From contig CAZUZO010000010.1 of the NCBI GenBank assembly GCA_964624765.1, positions 1 to 38,323 of the forward strand: a stretch of 38,323 nt of DNA, in the 5' to 3' direction. The notes below the pieces were generated by a model, which was not told the DNA's origin, searched no databases, and saw only the letters and a list, made by a program, of their open reading frames with translations. Each line of letters begins with the position of its first letter. The stretch's first letter is position 1. Made by a program: the position numbers and the translations under genes. Positions 7,919 to 16,529 of the stretch are shown here, one piece after another. This DNA is from JAGTVB01 sp964624765 (GTDB taxonomy: Bacteria; Pseudomonadota; Gammaproteobacteria; HK1).

Positions 7919-10426
7919 CTATGCTACGGGCAGCACCGTGACCGGGTCCAGCTTCCAGATATCGCGATTGTATTCCGTCATGGTGCGGTCGGTGGAGAAC
8001 CTGCCGCTGTGGGCGGAATTGAGGATGCTCATGCGGGTCCAACGCTCCGTATTCTGGTAAGCATTAGCGACGCGACGCTGTGCCTCGACAAAGGCGTGGA
8101 AGTCCGCAGCGGTCATCCACGGGTCATGGGGATTGCGAATAGACCCGCTGATGGCATCGAAGATCCCGGGCTCAAACTGATTGAAGTGCCCGCTTTCGAG
8201 CATCTGCATGACCCGGCGCAGATCCTCATCGCCTTCGATGATGGCGTTCGGATCATAGCTGGGCTTGCGCGCTTCGACCTCTTCTGCCTTCATCCCGAAC
8301 AGGAAAAAGTTCTCTTCGCCCACCGCCTCGAGGATCTCGATATTGGCGCCATCGTAAGTGCCGATGGTCACCGCACCGTTCATCATGAATTTCATGTTGC
8401 CGGTGCCGGATGCCTCTTTCCCGGCGGTGGAAATCTGTTCGGACAGATCCGTGCCAGGGGCGATCAACTCCATGGCGGAGACCCGGTAATTCGGCAAGAA
8501 GGCGACTTTGAGCAGTTCGCCCACCTGCTCGTCTTCGTTGACGACCTTGGCTATGTTGTTGATAAATTTAATAATGCGTTTGGCCATCCAATACCCTGGT
8601 GCGGCTTTGCCACCAAACAGAACGCAACGCGGCGCCATGCCCTGTCCCTCGCCGCGTTTGATGCGATCGTAGAGATGGATCACATGCAAGGCGTTGAGCA
8701 ATTGGCGCTTGTACTCATGGATGCGCTTGACCTGCACGTCGAACATCGATTGCGGATTGAAACGCACACCGGTGTCCTGCTCGACCATTTCGGCGAGCCG
8801 TTTCTTGTTCTCGTGCTTCACAGCTCGCCACTGGTTTCTGAATTTTTCGTCATCGGCGTGGGGCGCGAGCTTGTTCAGCTGTTCGAGGTCGGTGACCCAG
8901 GTCTTTCCGATCGCTTGGGTAATGAGTTCACCAAGCTGCGGGTTGCACAGCGCCAGCCAGCGACGTTGGGTGACACCGTTGGTCTTGTTGTTAAACTTCT
9001 CCGGCCACAGCTCGTAGAAATCGCGAAACAGGCCTTGTTTCAGCAGAGTGGTATGAAGTGCTGCCACACCGTTAACGGACATGCTTCCCACCACCGCCAA
9101 GTAAGCCATGCGCACCTGCTGTTCGTCCCCTTCTTCGATGAGAGACATGCGCCGTAAACGATCGTTGTCACCCGGCCAGCGCCGGCTGACTTCCGCCAAA
9201 AAGCGGGCATTGATCTCGTAGATGATCTCGAGGATGCGCGGCAAAAGATTCTGAAATAAGCGTACTGGCCACTTTTCCAAGGCCTCGGGCAACAGAGTGT
9301 GATTGGTGTAGGCCATGCTACGGGTGGTGATCTCCCAGGCTTTGCTCCATTCGAGCCCGTGCTGATCCAAGAGCAACCGCATCAGCTCTGCCACCGCCAA
9401 GCTGGGATGCGTGTCGTTGAGTTGGAACCGACTCTTTGCGGAAAACTCTGAGAAGTCGGTACCGTGGGCATTGCGCCAGCGTCGCAGCACGTCCTTTAAT
9501 GCCGCCGAGGCCAGGAAGTACTGTTGGCGCAGCCTGAGTTCCTTGCCACTTTCGCTGGCGTCGTTCGGGTACAACACCATGGTGATGTTTTCCGCCGCAT
9601 TCTTTGCGGCCACCGATTCGGGATAGCTGCCGGCATTGAACTGGCCGAGGTCAAACACATCGGTCGCCTCTGCCTTCCACAAGCGCAACGTATTCACGGT
9701 GCCGTTATTGTACCCAGGGATGGGGGTGTCATAGGGAACGGCGAGGATGTCCTGGGTATTGACCCAGCGAACGCGCGGCTTACCGTTCGAGCCTTGGTCA
9801 TGGGTGGTGCGTCCTCCGAAGTGAACCCGCTGGGCAAACTCGGGTCGCTCCAGCTCCCAGGGATTACCATGGATGAGCCAGTGATCCGGCTCCTCGACCT
9901 GCTCGCCGTTCTCGATCAACTGGCGGAAAATGCCGTACTCATAGCGAATACCGTAACCCATCACAGGCAACTGCAGGGTTGCGCAACTGTCCAGGAAACA
10001 GGCCGCCAGCCTTCCTAAGCCGCCGTTTCCAAGCCCCGCGTCGTGCTCGATACTTTCGATGTCTTCGAGGGTCATGCCGAGTTGACGCAATGCCTCCCGA
10101 GTCTCATGTGTGATATCGAGGTTGAGGACGGCATTGCCGAGTGTTCTTCCCATGAGAAACTCCAGCGAGATGTAGTAGGCGCGCTTGGAGTCATGTAACC
10201 GATAGGTATAGTGGGTGCTCTTCCAGCGATCCATGAGACGGTCGCGCAGAGTCAGGGCGACGGCCTCGTAAAGGTGGTAAGCATGCTTGGAGTGGATGTC
10301 ACATCCTAGGGTGTGATTGAAGTGACGGCGTATGTCTGCCGCCAGGCTCTTGGCATCCATCCCCAGTGGAGGGAGTTCCTCGAACAACGGGTCAGGAATA
10401 CTTACATGTTCCGCTTTGGTAGCCAT
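7919..10426 (-). CDS. glgP: Glycogen/maltodextrin phosphorylase
   Basis: A 835-aa alpha-glucan phosphorylase, full length for the family, releasing glucose-1-phosphate from glycogen or maltodextrin. The pyridoxal-phosphate signature EASGTGNMKFMMNGA is intact, with the PLP lysine at about residue 679. Other core segments are RRISLEFLMGR-like YYISLEFLMGRTLGN, GLGNGGLGRLAACF and NGVTQRRWL. I use the ATG at 10426, since an AGGAG lies 11 nt upstream; a TTG at 10435 would sit too close to it. The stop is 90 bp from the lutA start on the same strand. With the PPi-type phosphofructokinase about 800 bp upstream, it suggests glycogen feeding glycolysis. No other glycogen genes are in the window. Confidence 0.95.
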   Translation of the reverse strand: MATKAEHVSIPDPLFEELPPLGMDAKSLAADIRRHFNHTLGCDIHSKHAYHLYEAVALTLRDRLMDRWKSTHYTYRLHDSKRAYYISLEFLMGRTLGNAVLNLDITHETREALRQLGMTLEDIESIEHDAGLGNGGLGRLAACFLDSCATLQLPVMGYGIRYEYGIFRQLIENGEQVEEPDHWLIHGNPWELERPEFAQRVHFGGRTTHDQGSNGKPRVRWVNTQDILAVPYDTPIPGYNNGTVNTLRLWKAEATDVFDLGQFNAGSYPESVAAKNAAENITMVLYPNDASESGKELRLRQQYFLASAALKDVLRRWRNAHGTDFSEFSAKSRFQLNDTHPSLAVAELMRLLLDQHGLEWSKAWEITTRSMAYTNHTLLPEALEKWPVRLFQNLLPRILEIIYEINARFLAEVSRRWPGDNDRLRRMSLIEEGDEQQVRMAYLAVVGSMSVNGVAALHTTLLKQGLFRDFYELWPEKFNNKTNGVTQRRWLALCNPQLGELITQAIGKTWVTDLEQLNKLAPHADDEKFRNQWRAVKHENKKRLAEMVEQDTGVRFNPQSMFDVQVKRIHEYKRQLLNALHVIHLYDRIKRGEGQGMAPRCVLFGGKAAPGYWMAKRIIKFINNIAKVVNEDEQVGELLKVAFLPNYRVSAMELIAPGTDLSEQISTAGKEASGTGNMKFMMNGAVTIGTYDGANIEILEAVGEENFFLFGMKAEEVEARKPSYDPNAIIEGDEDLRRVMQMLESGHFNQFEPGIFDAISGSIRNPHDPWMTAADFHAFVEAQRRVANAYQNTERWTRMSILNSAHSGRFSTDRTMTEYNRDIWKLDPVTVLPVA

Positions 10427-10796
10427 TCTGTGCAAAGCTCCTCATCCAACGGGCGTCAACGACTACGTAGAGGGCTCTCGAGAGCGACCGTGAACACGGC
10501 AATGACGCTGGGTTTGCCGTTTCATGTTGCCTTGGTGGAAGCAGCCGTTAGCCAGAGCCCCACGTTGTTGTTATTTGAGGCGCCAATGCTCGTAGATAAC
10601 ACCCGTAAATTCAAGGGGAGCGCAATGGGAAATGAGCGAACGAGATGGCCACGGTGGCGGCGTTGTGACGGCCCGAGCCAGTTGATCGACGGTGTGGTCG
10701 CTTCGCCGGGGCCAGCGTTGGCACCAGCAGATTCGGCGCCGAAAGTGGAAACAGGCCCCTGGGGCAGGGGGGGGGTTCGGAGGGATGCCGGACTCA
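10427..10796. other. Gene-free stretch upstream of glgP
   Basis: About 370 bp without a credible gene. Overlapping open frames here are low-complexity shadows. It holds the AGGAG ribosome site of glgP (minus strand) and a run of nine G residues (10767-10775), unusual even for this composition. No convincing promoter is recognisable. Confidence 0.5.
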
Positions 10797-10938
10797 GAGG
10801 TTGTGAAAAAACCTGCTACACAATCCGATAGCGGCCTTGGGCGGTGCTCGCTCCTCGCCTATCAAACCCGTATGTCTCGTCGCTGCGCTCCGTCCGCTTG
10901 GTTCTCGGGCCGCTCGCGACGGTTTTTTTCACAACCTC
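10797..10938 (+). mobile_element. Family A MITE-like element, copy 1
   Basis: A 142-bp element with terminal inverted repeats GAGGTTGTGAAAAAACC at the left and its complement (one extra T) at the right. The interior GGGCGGTGCTCGCTCCTCGCC is shared with every other copy. The left flank is TCA, fitting the TNA target of this family; the right flank is TCT, so no clean duplication remains. It lies in the gap between the 65-aa gene and glgP. It encodes no transposase. Confidence 0.85.
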
Positions 10939-10959
10939 TCTCAAGCCGACACGGCTTGC

Positions 10960-11157
10960 TCAAGGCACATCGAATCGAGATCCCGGCCGAAAGCCGAAAC
11001 GCTGCTCAAGGTCAAACTCCTTTATCAATCGGTCGACGGCCTCCTGCCCGTGAACCCGAGCCACCTCCCCAAGGATAAGGCGGGCGGAGTTTCGATTGTA
11101 TCCCCCGCCCATGTCGGCCTGCACAGCCAGTAGTTCTCGAGCACGCTCCAGGGTCAT
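10960..11157 (-). CDS. Small unknown protein downstream of pfp (65 aa)
   Basis: From the ATG at 11157 this encodes 65 residues with sensible composition and likely helices (MTLERARELLAVQADMGGGY, then RLILGEVARVHGQEAVDRLI) and a C-terminal RFGFRPGSRF. The frame stays open further upstream into the pfp end, and a TTG at 11193 is an alternative start. It lies about 70 bp downstream of pfp on the same strand, so cotranscription is plausible. The amphipathic pattern and lack of repeat sequence argue it is real, but I cannot name a family or function. Confidence 0.6.
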   Translation of the reverse strand: MTLERARELLAVQADMGGGYNRNSARLILGEVARVHGQEAVDRLIKEFDLEQRFGFRPGSRFDVP

Positions 11158-11225
11158 GCGTAGCGGTCCCTTAGCAGCGAAGGCATCGCGCAACGCGTTG
11201 CCCTCGCTTATCCTAGCAGGAAAAC

Positions 11226-12491
11226 CTAGGATTTCAGTGTATAGGTGGCACCTAACTTCTTCGCCACCGGTACGTTCTTCAAGACGACGTAGTCGGGCAA
11301 CCCGTTCTTGTAGGGCGGGTAATCCTCCCCCAGGATCAGCGGTTGTAGATAGCGACGGCATGCCTCTGTGATACCGAGGCCATCCTCGGTAATGTATTCT
11401 CTTGGCATCATCTTTTCGACATTCGCCACGTCCGCCAGATTCGCATACCCGACTTCCCATGCGTAGGGGTCATCCGATTTGCGCACGATGGTGGGCATCA
11501 CCGCGTTCTTGCCTGAGAGCGCCAACTCCACGGCGGCCTTGCCCATGGCGTAGGCCTGTTCGACGTCGGTCTTGGAGGCGATATGGCGGGCTGCACGCTG
11601 CAAATAATCTGCCACTGCCCAATGGTACTTCAGCCCCAGTTTCTCTTGTACCAGAGCTGCAATGACCGGGGCGACACCGCCCAGTTGCGCGTGTCCGAAG
11701 GCATCTCGGGTACCGGCTTCAGCGAGGAACTTGCCCTCCGCATTGCGCACGCCTTCGGAGACGACGATGGCGCAATACCCATACTGTTTGACGGAATGTT
11801 CCACCTTGGCGAGGAACTTCTCTTGGTCGAAGGTAATTTCGGGAAACAGGATAATATGCGGTGCGTCCCCCTCCTTTTCGGCCGCGAGCCCACCGGCTGC
11901 AGCAATCCAGCCGGCATGGCGTCCCATGACCTCCATAATGAAGACCTTGGTGGAGGTCTTGGCCATCGAGGCGACATCGAAGGCGGCTTCGCGGATCGAG
12001 ACCGCCACGTACTTGGCCACGGAACCGAAACCGGGACAGTTGTCCGTGATGGGCAGATCGTTGTCTACGGTTTTCGGCACCCCCACACAAACGAGGGGAT
12101 AGCCCATGGTCTTGCTAAGTTGTGACACCTTGTGCGAAGTGTCTTGTGAGTCTCCCCCGCCGTTATAAAAGAAGTACCCGATATCATGGGCCTCGAAGAC
12201 CTCGATGAGCCGTTCATACTCGGCCTTGTTTTCCTCTAAGCCCTTGAGCTTGAAACGGCAGGATCCGAACGCTCCAGATGGCGTGTGACGCAGCGCGGCG
12301 ATGGCGGCATCGGATTCTTGGCCGGTATCGATAAGATCTTCTGTTAGGGCACCGATGATACCGTTGCGTCCGGCGTAGACATTGGCAATTTGATCCCGGT
12401 GCTGACGAGCCGTCTGGATCACACCGCACGCCGAAGCATTGATGACCGCGGTCACACCGCCGGACTGGGCATAGAAGGCATTTTTTGCCAT
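11226..12491 (-). CDS. pfp: Pyrophosphate-dependent 6-phosphofructokinase
   Basis: A 421-aa phosphofructokinase of the PPi-linked type. The substrate loop reads PKTVDND (139-145), where ATP enzymes have PGTIDND; the Lys is a hallmark of PPi use. The phosphoryl-donor loop is GGGDSQDTSH (111-120), and MGRHAGW (189-195) binds fructose-6-phosphate. PPi enzymes work reversibly, serving both glycolysis and gluconeogenesis, and in methanotrophs and some sulfur oxidisers also act on sedoheptulose or ribulose phosphates. A good ribosome site (AAGGGAG, 7 nt) precedes the ATG. It lies 24 bp after a 124-aa unknown gene and upstream of the 65-aa gene and glgP, suggesting one carbohydrate block. The donor specificity is inferred from motifs only. 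Confidence 0.92.
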   Translation of the reverse strand: MAKNAFYAQSGGVTAVINASACGVIQTARQHRDQIANVYAGRNGIIGALTEDLIDTGQESDAAIAALRHTPSGAFGSCRFKLKGLEENKAEYERLIEVFEAHDIGYFFYNGGGDSQDTSHKVSQLSKTMGYPLVCVGVPKTVDNDLPITDNCPGFGSVAKYVAVSIREAAFDVASMAKTSTKVFIMEVMGRHAGWIAAAGGLAAEKEGDAPHIILFPEITFDQEKFLAKVEHSVKQYGYCAIVVSEGVRNAEGKFLAEAGTRDAFGHAQLGGVAPVIAALVQEKLGLKYHWAVADYLQRAARHIASKTDVEQAYAMGKAAVELALSGKNAVMPTIVRKSDDPYAWEVGYANLADVANVEKMMPREYITEDGLGITEACRRYLQPLILGEDYPPYKNGLPDYVVLKNVPVAKKLGATYTLKS

Positions 12492-12515
12492 TGCGATTCT
12501 CCCTTCTTAGATGTA

Positions 12516-12890
12516 CTAGCCAGTGAATTTGCCTCTTGATGACCCCTCCGAGCGTTGGGAGCGTCGGCGTTCATGGTCTGCCTGCACCTGCAGCAATGTC
12601 ACCACGCAATCCGCTACATCGTCATATTCTTGTTTGTCGGGTCGGAGCATCTCCAGATCCCGACCAAAGAATTGGCACTGGTAACGGCGTTCTCCGGTTT
12701 TAATAATGACAAAACTGGTTCGGTTATGGTCCCAGAACACCGTGGGACAGGCCGTCAGTTCATCCTTGCCTGAGGTCAAGCTGATTTCCGTATCAGCCAA
12801 GTGTAAAGGAACCTCGGAGCGATAACGCTCCTTGAGCGTAGTCCGAATGAGCCAGAGCTCGGTGTCCGTGAAATCCGCTATGTGTGTCAT
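12516..12890 (-). CDS. Unknown protein upstream of pfp (124 aa)
   Basis: A soluble 124-aa protein with a plausible folded core, TDTELWLIRTTLKERYR near the N-terminus and an aromatic beta-rich middle (PTVFWDHNRTSFVIIK, RYQCQFFGRDLEML), followed by a charged, probably disordered tail after residue 105. No known domain is recognised. The stop is 24 bp from the pfp start, so it is likely the first gene of the pfp transcript and may be linked to it in function. Confidence 0.7.
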   Translation of the reverse strand: MTHIADFTDTELWLIRTTLKERYRSEVPLHLADTEISLTSGKDELTACPTVFWDHNRTSFVIIKTGERRYQCQFFGRDLEMLRPDKQEYDDVADCVVTLLQVQADHERRRSQRSEGSSRGKFTG

Positions 12891-13228
12891 CGTGCGACTT
12901 GCCTTGCTTCCCTCGCTCAGTCGGTTGCGCTCGTTAGCTTAACGGGAGGATCGCTATCATCGCAAGATGAGTCGATGAAAGAATTGGGTAGATGAAAGCT
13001 CTTGAGTAGATGGCTTGACCTCGTTCGAGTGAGTTTAACTCGCAGCGGACATGTGCCGCCGTAATTGGCAGCCCAGGGCCCTAGGGGTCGTGAGGGGATG
13101 GATGGGTGTGGCGCTTGTCACTCGCCGAGCCGCTTACCGCCGGGGATTCTGCGGGCTTGCCGGCTCCCGTTACTCGCCAGTGGTCGCGTTGGGAACAAAC
13201 CCCCCGACGGGGTATCTTAAAAGTACCG
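12891..13228. other. Divergent intergenic region
   Basis: About 340 bp between divergent genes (the 124-aa gene leftward, bepA rightward), so promoters for both should lie here. I see no convincing -35/-10 pair. An open frame runs through to bepA from 13106, but its first 41 codons do not look like protein and the predicted signal peptide begins at 13229. Confidence 0.45.
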
Positions 13229-14698
13229 ATGAGACGAACCAAGTCCCTTAGGCGGAACGTGAGGCGCGTGTTTGCTTTGAGCCTCATAGCGCTACTCACA
13301 GTGCCGCGCACCAGTGTAACGGAAATCTCGCTGCCGGATATCGGTGATCCGTCGGGCGCCATTCTTTCCCAGGGGGATGAGCGGCTCCTGGGGGAAGCTT
13401 TCATGCGCGAGTTGCGCGTTCGGCTCAAGCTTGTGGATGATCCCGAGATTGTCGATTATGTCCAATCTTTGGGGTATCGACTGGCCTCCCACAGCGGCAT
13501 GCCCGGTGCCCGGTTTAGCTTCGCTGTGATCGCCAGCCCGGTCATCAACGCTTTCGCTGCGCCCGGAGGATTCATCGGGATCAATTCCGGCTTAATCGAG
13601 GCGACCACATCGGAAAGCGAGCTAGCGGCGGTGATCGCCCACGAAATCGCCCATGTCAGCCAACGACATCTCGCCCGCTCGATCGAACTGGCCGATAGTA
13701 TGACGCTGCCGGCTCTGGCTGGCTTGATCGCGGCTATCGCCCTCGGCGTTGCCGGTGGCGGTCAAGCAGGGGCTGCGGCAGCGGCGGCGGTTAGCGCCGG
13801 GCAGGCTCAGGTTCAGCTTAACTTCTCGCGCTCCAATGAGCAGGAAGCCGACCGATTGGGTATGCAGATCCTGTATGCGGCGGGCTTCGATCCGCGGGCG
13901 ATGTCGACGTTCTTCGAGCGCCTGCAGCAGTCGCAACGCTATTTTGCGAAGCCGCCGGAGTTTCTGTCGACCCATCCCGTGACCGGGTCACGGATCGCTG
14001 ATTCCCGTAGCCGGGCGGAACGGTTTCACTACCGCCAGTACGTTGATGGTGTTCCTTATCAGCTGGTCCAGGCCAAGCTGCGCACGATCGCCAGCGGGGA
14101 TGCAAACCGTGCCGTTCAGCACTTCGCGGCAGCCCTGCAGAAGGAGCAACCGCGGGTCGAGTTCGTTACGCGTTACGGTTACGCGCTGGCTCTGTTACGG
14201 GCTGGCTACCCTGAGCGCGCGCGTGCCGAACTTGGGAAGTTGGCGCCTGCCGAACTGGAGACGCATATCCCCCTGCAGATTGCCTTGGCTCGGGCGGAGC
14301 TCGAGCTTGGGCATATGGACGAAGCGCTGCGTATTTACCGGGAAGCCACCAGCTTGTATCCCCATGATAGGGCGTTGATGCACGGCTATAGCGAGGCTCT
14401 GTTGCTCGCCGATCAGCCAGAGCGAGTTCTGGCGCTGCTGCATCGCTATCGTCGGCATGCCTCTTTGGATGGGGTTCTTTACAAAGCTTTGGCCGAGGCG
14501 TATACCCGGCTTGGTCATCTGGCCGAAGGCAAAATGGCTCTCGCCGATCATTACTATCTCGATGGCCAGCTGGATGCCGCCATCGAGCAAATGCGCTTAG
14601 CTCAGAAGCTACCAGAGAACAACTTCTACCGGCGCGCGCGGATAGCGGCTCGTCTGAGTGATCTTGAACGGGAACAGATCCAGCGTGCAGAAAGGTAG
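13229..14698 (+). CDS. bepA: Periplasmic M48 metalloprotease with TPRs (BepA/YfgC-like)
   Basis: A 489-aa protein matching BepA in length and layout. There is a basic N-region and hydrophobic stretch (RRVFALSLIALLTV) as export signal, then an M48 peptidase domain with HEIAH (138-142) and the third zinc ligand in EQEADR (E206), then a C-terminal alpha-helical TPR region from about residue 280. BepA promotes assembly, or degrades stalled forms, of outer-membrane proteins such as LptD. The ATG at 13229 was chosen over the upstream frame extension because the signal peptide starts there; the ribosome site is weak. Followed by a long hairpin and the EEP gene. Confidence 0.92.
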   Translation: MRRTKSLRRNVRRVFALSLIALLTVPRTSVTEISLPDIGDPSGAILSQGDERLLGEAFMRELRVRLKLVDDPEIVDYVQSLGYRLASHSGMPGARFSFAVIASPVINAFAAPGGFIGINSGLIEATTSESELAAVIAHEIAHVSQRHLARSIELADSMTLPALAGLIAAIALGVAGGGQAGAAAAAAVSAGQAQVQLNFSRSNEQEADRLGMQILYAAGFDPRAMSTFFERLQQSQRYFAKPPEFLSTHPVTGSRIADSRSRAERFHYRQYVDGVPYQLVQAKLRTIASGDANRAVQHFAAALQKEQPRVEFVTRYGYALALLRAGYPERARAELGKLAPAELETHIPLQIALARAELELGHMDEALRIYREATSLYPHDRALMHGYSEALLLADQPERVLALLHRYRRHASLDGVLYKALAEAYTRLGHLAEGKMALADHYYLDGQLDAAIEQMRLAQKLPENNFYRRARIAARLSDLEREQIQRAER

Positions 14699-14725
14699 CG
14701 GTCGCGCAGCGCCATGGTTAAGTGG

Positions 14726-14853
14726 GGCGGTGGGCGTCGTTTCGCCGGTTTGATTACCCTTGCCCAGAGAGCAGCCGACCCAAAGCCGCCAGGGACATCT
14801 TCACCGCATCCCTGGCGGCTTGGGTCGAACATCCCTGACGCACACGCCCTGGC
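14726..14853 (+). mobile_element. Diverged family B element with a long internal hairpin
   Basis: The left end GGCGGTGGGCGTCGTTTCG and the right portion CCCTGACGCACACGCCCTGGC resemble the ends of the better-preserved B copies, and TGATTACCCTTGCCC matches the B interior. No target duplication is left. Its core is a long palindrome, arms 14776-14795 and 14809-14827, loop 13 nt, with one unpaired base. A short open frame crossing it is judged spurious. Confidence 0.6.
14776..14827. terminator. Long hairpin 3' of bepA
   Basis: About 19 paired bases (CGACCC..GCCGCCAGGGA with its complement) 78 bp after the bepA stop. It lacks a T-run, so it is better viewed as an RNA-stabilising or REP-type hairpin than a proven intrinsic terminator. 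Confidence 0.4.
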
Positions 14854-15015
14854 TGTAACGGGGGCACGGCCGAAAACTTGGGTGCCGAGGGGATGCTTGA
14901 GGTAGTAACCCTGGCAAAAAGATGACCAGGGTCTTGAATAGGGTTGGGTTAAACCAGAAGCGGTGTTGCCGATGGTGCTAAAACCGATTCACGAGAGCAT
15001 GGAGGGCGGTACCGG

Positions 15016-15861
15016 ATGAGCGCCAGGCGGTCAAACATTGTGGCGACGAGAGTTGAGGTATCGGATAACGCGGGGGAGCCGGCGTGGCCATATGAGACAT
15101 TGCCCGGGGGTGGGCGCCGGCTGCGTTTATTGAGCTATAACATTCAGACAGGTATTGGCTCGCAGCGATACCGGCACTATATCACCCAGGGATGGAAACA
15201 TGTGCTGCCTCATGCCAGCCGCTGGTATAACCTCGATGGCATCGCCAAAGCCCTTAGGCCTTTCGATATCGTGGGGCTGCAGGAAGTCGACTCCGGTAGC
15301 CTGCGAACAGGGTTTATCAACCAGACCAAGTACCTCGCGGAACACGCAGGCTTCCCCTTCTGGCACTGTCAAACCAATCGGCGCCTAGGCAAGTTGGCGC
15401 AGCACAGCAATGCCTTTTTATCTCGGATCACTCCCAGGCAAGTCATCGAGCACCCATTGCCGGGGCTGCCGGGGCGCGGCGTACTGGTTGCTCGCTTCGG
15501 ATCGGCAGACGCGGGGTTGACGCTATTGGTTCTTCACTTGGCCCTCGGTAGGCGAACGCGCCTGAGGCAGATCGCCTATCTGACGGATCTCGTCAATGAG
15601 TATGCCCATGTCATTGTCATGGGTGACCTCAACTGTGGCATGGCAAGCCAGGAGATCAAGCAGCTGGTACGTGATACCGAATTGCAGTCACCGCAGAACA
15701 ATCTCAATACCTTTCCGAGCTGGCAACCGCGCTGGCGCCTAGACCACATCTTGTTGTCTCCGGAACTGCACATCGAGCGGGCGTATATTCCGGGTTGGAT
15801 GTTTTCCGACCATCTTCCCATCGCCATGCATGTGGTCGTTCCCAGTGTGGTCGAGTTATAG
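15016..15861 (+). CDS. Endonuclease/exonuclease/phosphatase-family protein
   Basis: A 281-aa protein with the EEP (DNase I-like) fold motifs in order: LSYNIQTG, the catalytic IVGLQEVD, HSNAFLSR, LLVLHLALG with the following Arg, VIVMGDLNCG, RLDHILLS and the terminal SDHLPIAM. These supply the metal-binding Glu, the Asp/Asn pair and the catalytic His. Members cleave nucleic acids or phosphoesters of lipids and nucleotides; the substrate is not predictable here. The N-terminal 30 residues are extra to the fold and not a signal peptide. GGAGGG lies upstream of the ATG. Confidence 0.88.
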   Translation: MSARRSNIVATRVEVSDNAGEPAWPYETLPGGGRRLRLLSYNIQTGIGSQRYRHYITQGWKHVLPHASRWYNLDGIAKALRPFDIVGLQEVDSGSLRTGFINQTKYLAEHAGFPFWHCQTNRRLGKLAQHSNAFLSRITPRQVIEHPLPGLPGRGVLVARFGSADAGLTLLVLHLALGRRTRLRQIAYLTDLVNEYAHVIVMGDLNCGMASQEIKQLVRDTELQSPQNNLNTFPSWQPRWRLDHILLSPELHIERAYIPGWMFSDHLPIAMHVVVPSVVEL

Positions 15862-16120
15862 TGCGGTGCAGTGATTGCCGGACACGACTGCAACTCCGGC
15901 TGCGAATCTTAGGCGTTTTAAGCGTGGTTTATGTCTCCCTATCAGGTTACGGATCTATACCATCAATGGGTATGCCGCAGGTCGGCGCTGCTCCTGATAA
16001 AGCTAGCAAGGTTGGATGAGCAGGAACGCGATCCCCCACGCCTGCTAGGCACGTAAGCGTGCGCTCCACTTCGAAGAGCAGGGTGTCAATGTGTTCTATT
16101 GGCTCAGCCGTTGCGCCCAG
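15862..16120. other. Gene-free stretch with possible decayed coding remnant
   Basis: No convincing gene. A short plus-strand frame ending at 16019 contains a hydrophobic, signal-like run (LGVLSVVYVSLSGYGSIP), reminiscent of a lipoprotein signal with Tyr at the cysteine position. It ends soon after and could be chance. Confidence 0.3.
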
Positions 16121-16252
16121 GTAAAACCGTCGCGAGCGGCCCGAGAGCAAGGCGGGCGGGGCGTAGCGACGAGACATATCAGATAGCTAGGCGAGGAGCG
16201 AGCACCGCCCAACGCCGCTATCGGGTTGTGTAGTAGGTTTCTTCACAACCTC
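16121..16252 (-). mobile_element. Family A MITE-like element, copy 2 (left end eroded)
   Basis: A reverse-orientation copy with the shared GGCGAGGAGCGAGCACCGCCC core, the ACATATCAGATAGCTAG subtype segment and an intact right end CTTCACAACCTC, flanked by TGA. The left end starts at AAAACCGTCGCGAGC and lacks the outer GAGGTTGTG. Confidence 0.8.
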
Positions 16253-16321
16253 TGAGAGCCGGAAGTGTTGGCGGTGGCTGTGATCCGGACCTGGGCCGGA
16301 GCAGGCGTGAGAGGAGTTTCC

Positions 16322-16529
16322 GGCATTGGTCATCGTTTCGGCAGCTTGATGACCTTTGCCCTTGGGGCAGCCGACCCCTTGGGGCCAGGGACGCCGTGAA
16401 GACGTACCTGTCGGCTTGGGTCCGGTAACCTTGCCGCACACACCCTTGCCTCAGGGGTGTCCGGCTGCCGAAGGCTTGGGCGCCAACGGTGTGCTGCAGA
16501 GCAACCCTGACGAAACGCTGACCATGGCC
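16322..16529 (+). mobile_element. Family B MITE-like element, long form (208 bp)
   Basis: Begins GGCATTGGTCATCGTTTCGG and ends CGAAACGCTGACCATGGCC, inverted matches of each other. It is flanked by GAGTTTCC on the left and GATCTTCC on the right, a 6-of-8 match that looks like a worn 8-bp target duplication. It shares GATGACCTTTGCCCTT and GGCTTGGGCGCCAACG with the 31.7-kb copy, but the internal hairpin is replaced by a longer segment. It abuts the stop of the STAS gene. Confidence 0.75.

Noticed and set aside
8009..9157. 382-codon plus-strand ORF antisense to glgP
   Set aside because: Shadow of a highly conserved gene on the other strand; long antisense frames are expected in GC-rich DNA.
10313..10831. 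172-codon plus-strand ORF overlapping the glgP start
   Set aside because: It runs antisense to glgP and then through low-complexity and repeat DNA; no ribosome site or family resemblance.
14714..14905. 63-codon ORF after bepA
   Set aside because: It coincides with the diverged family B element and its hairpin.
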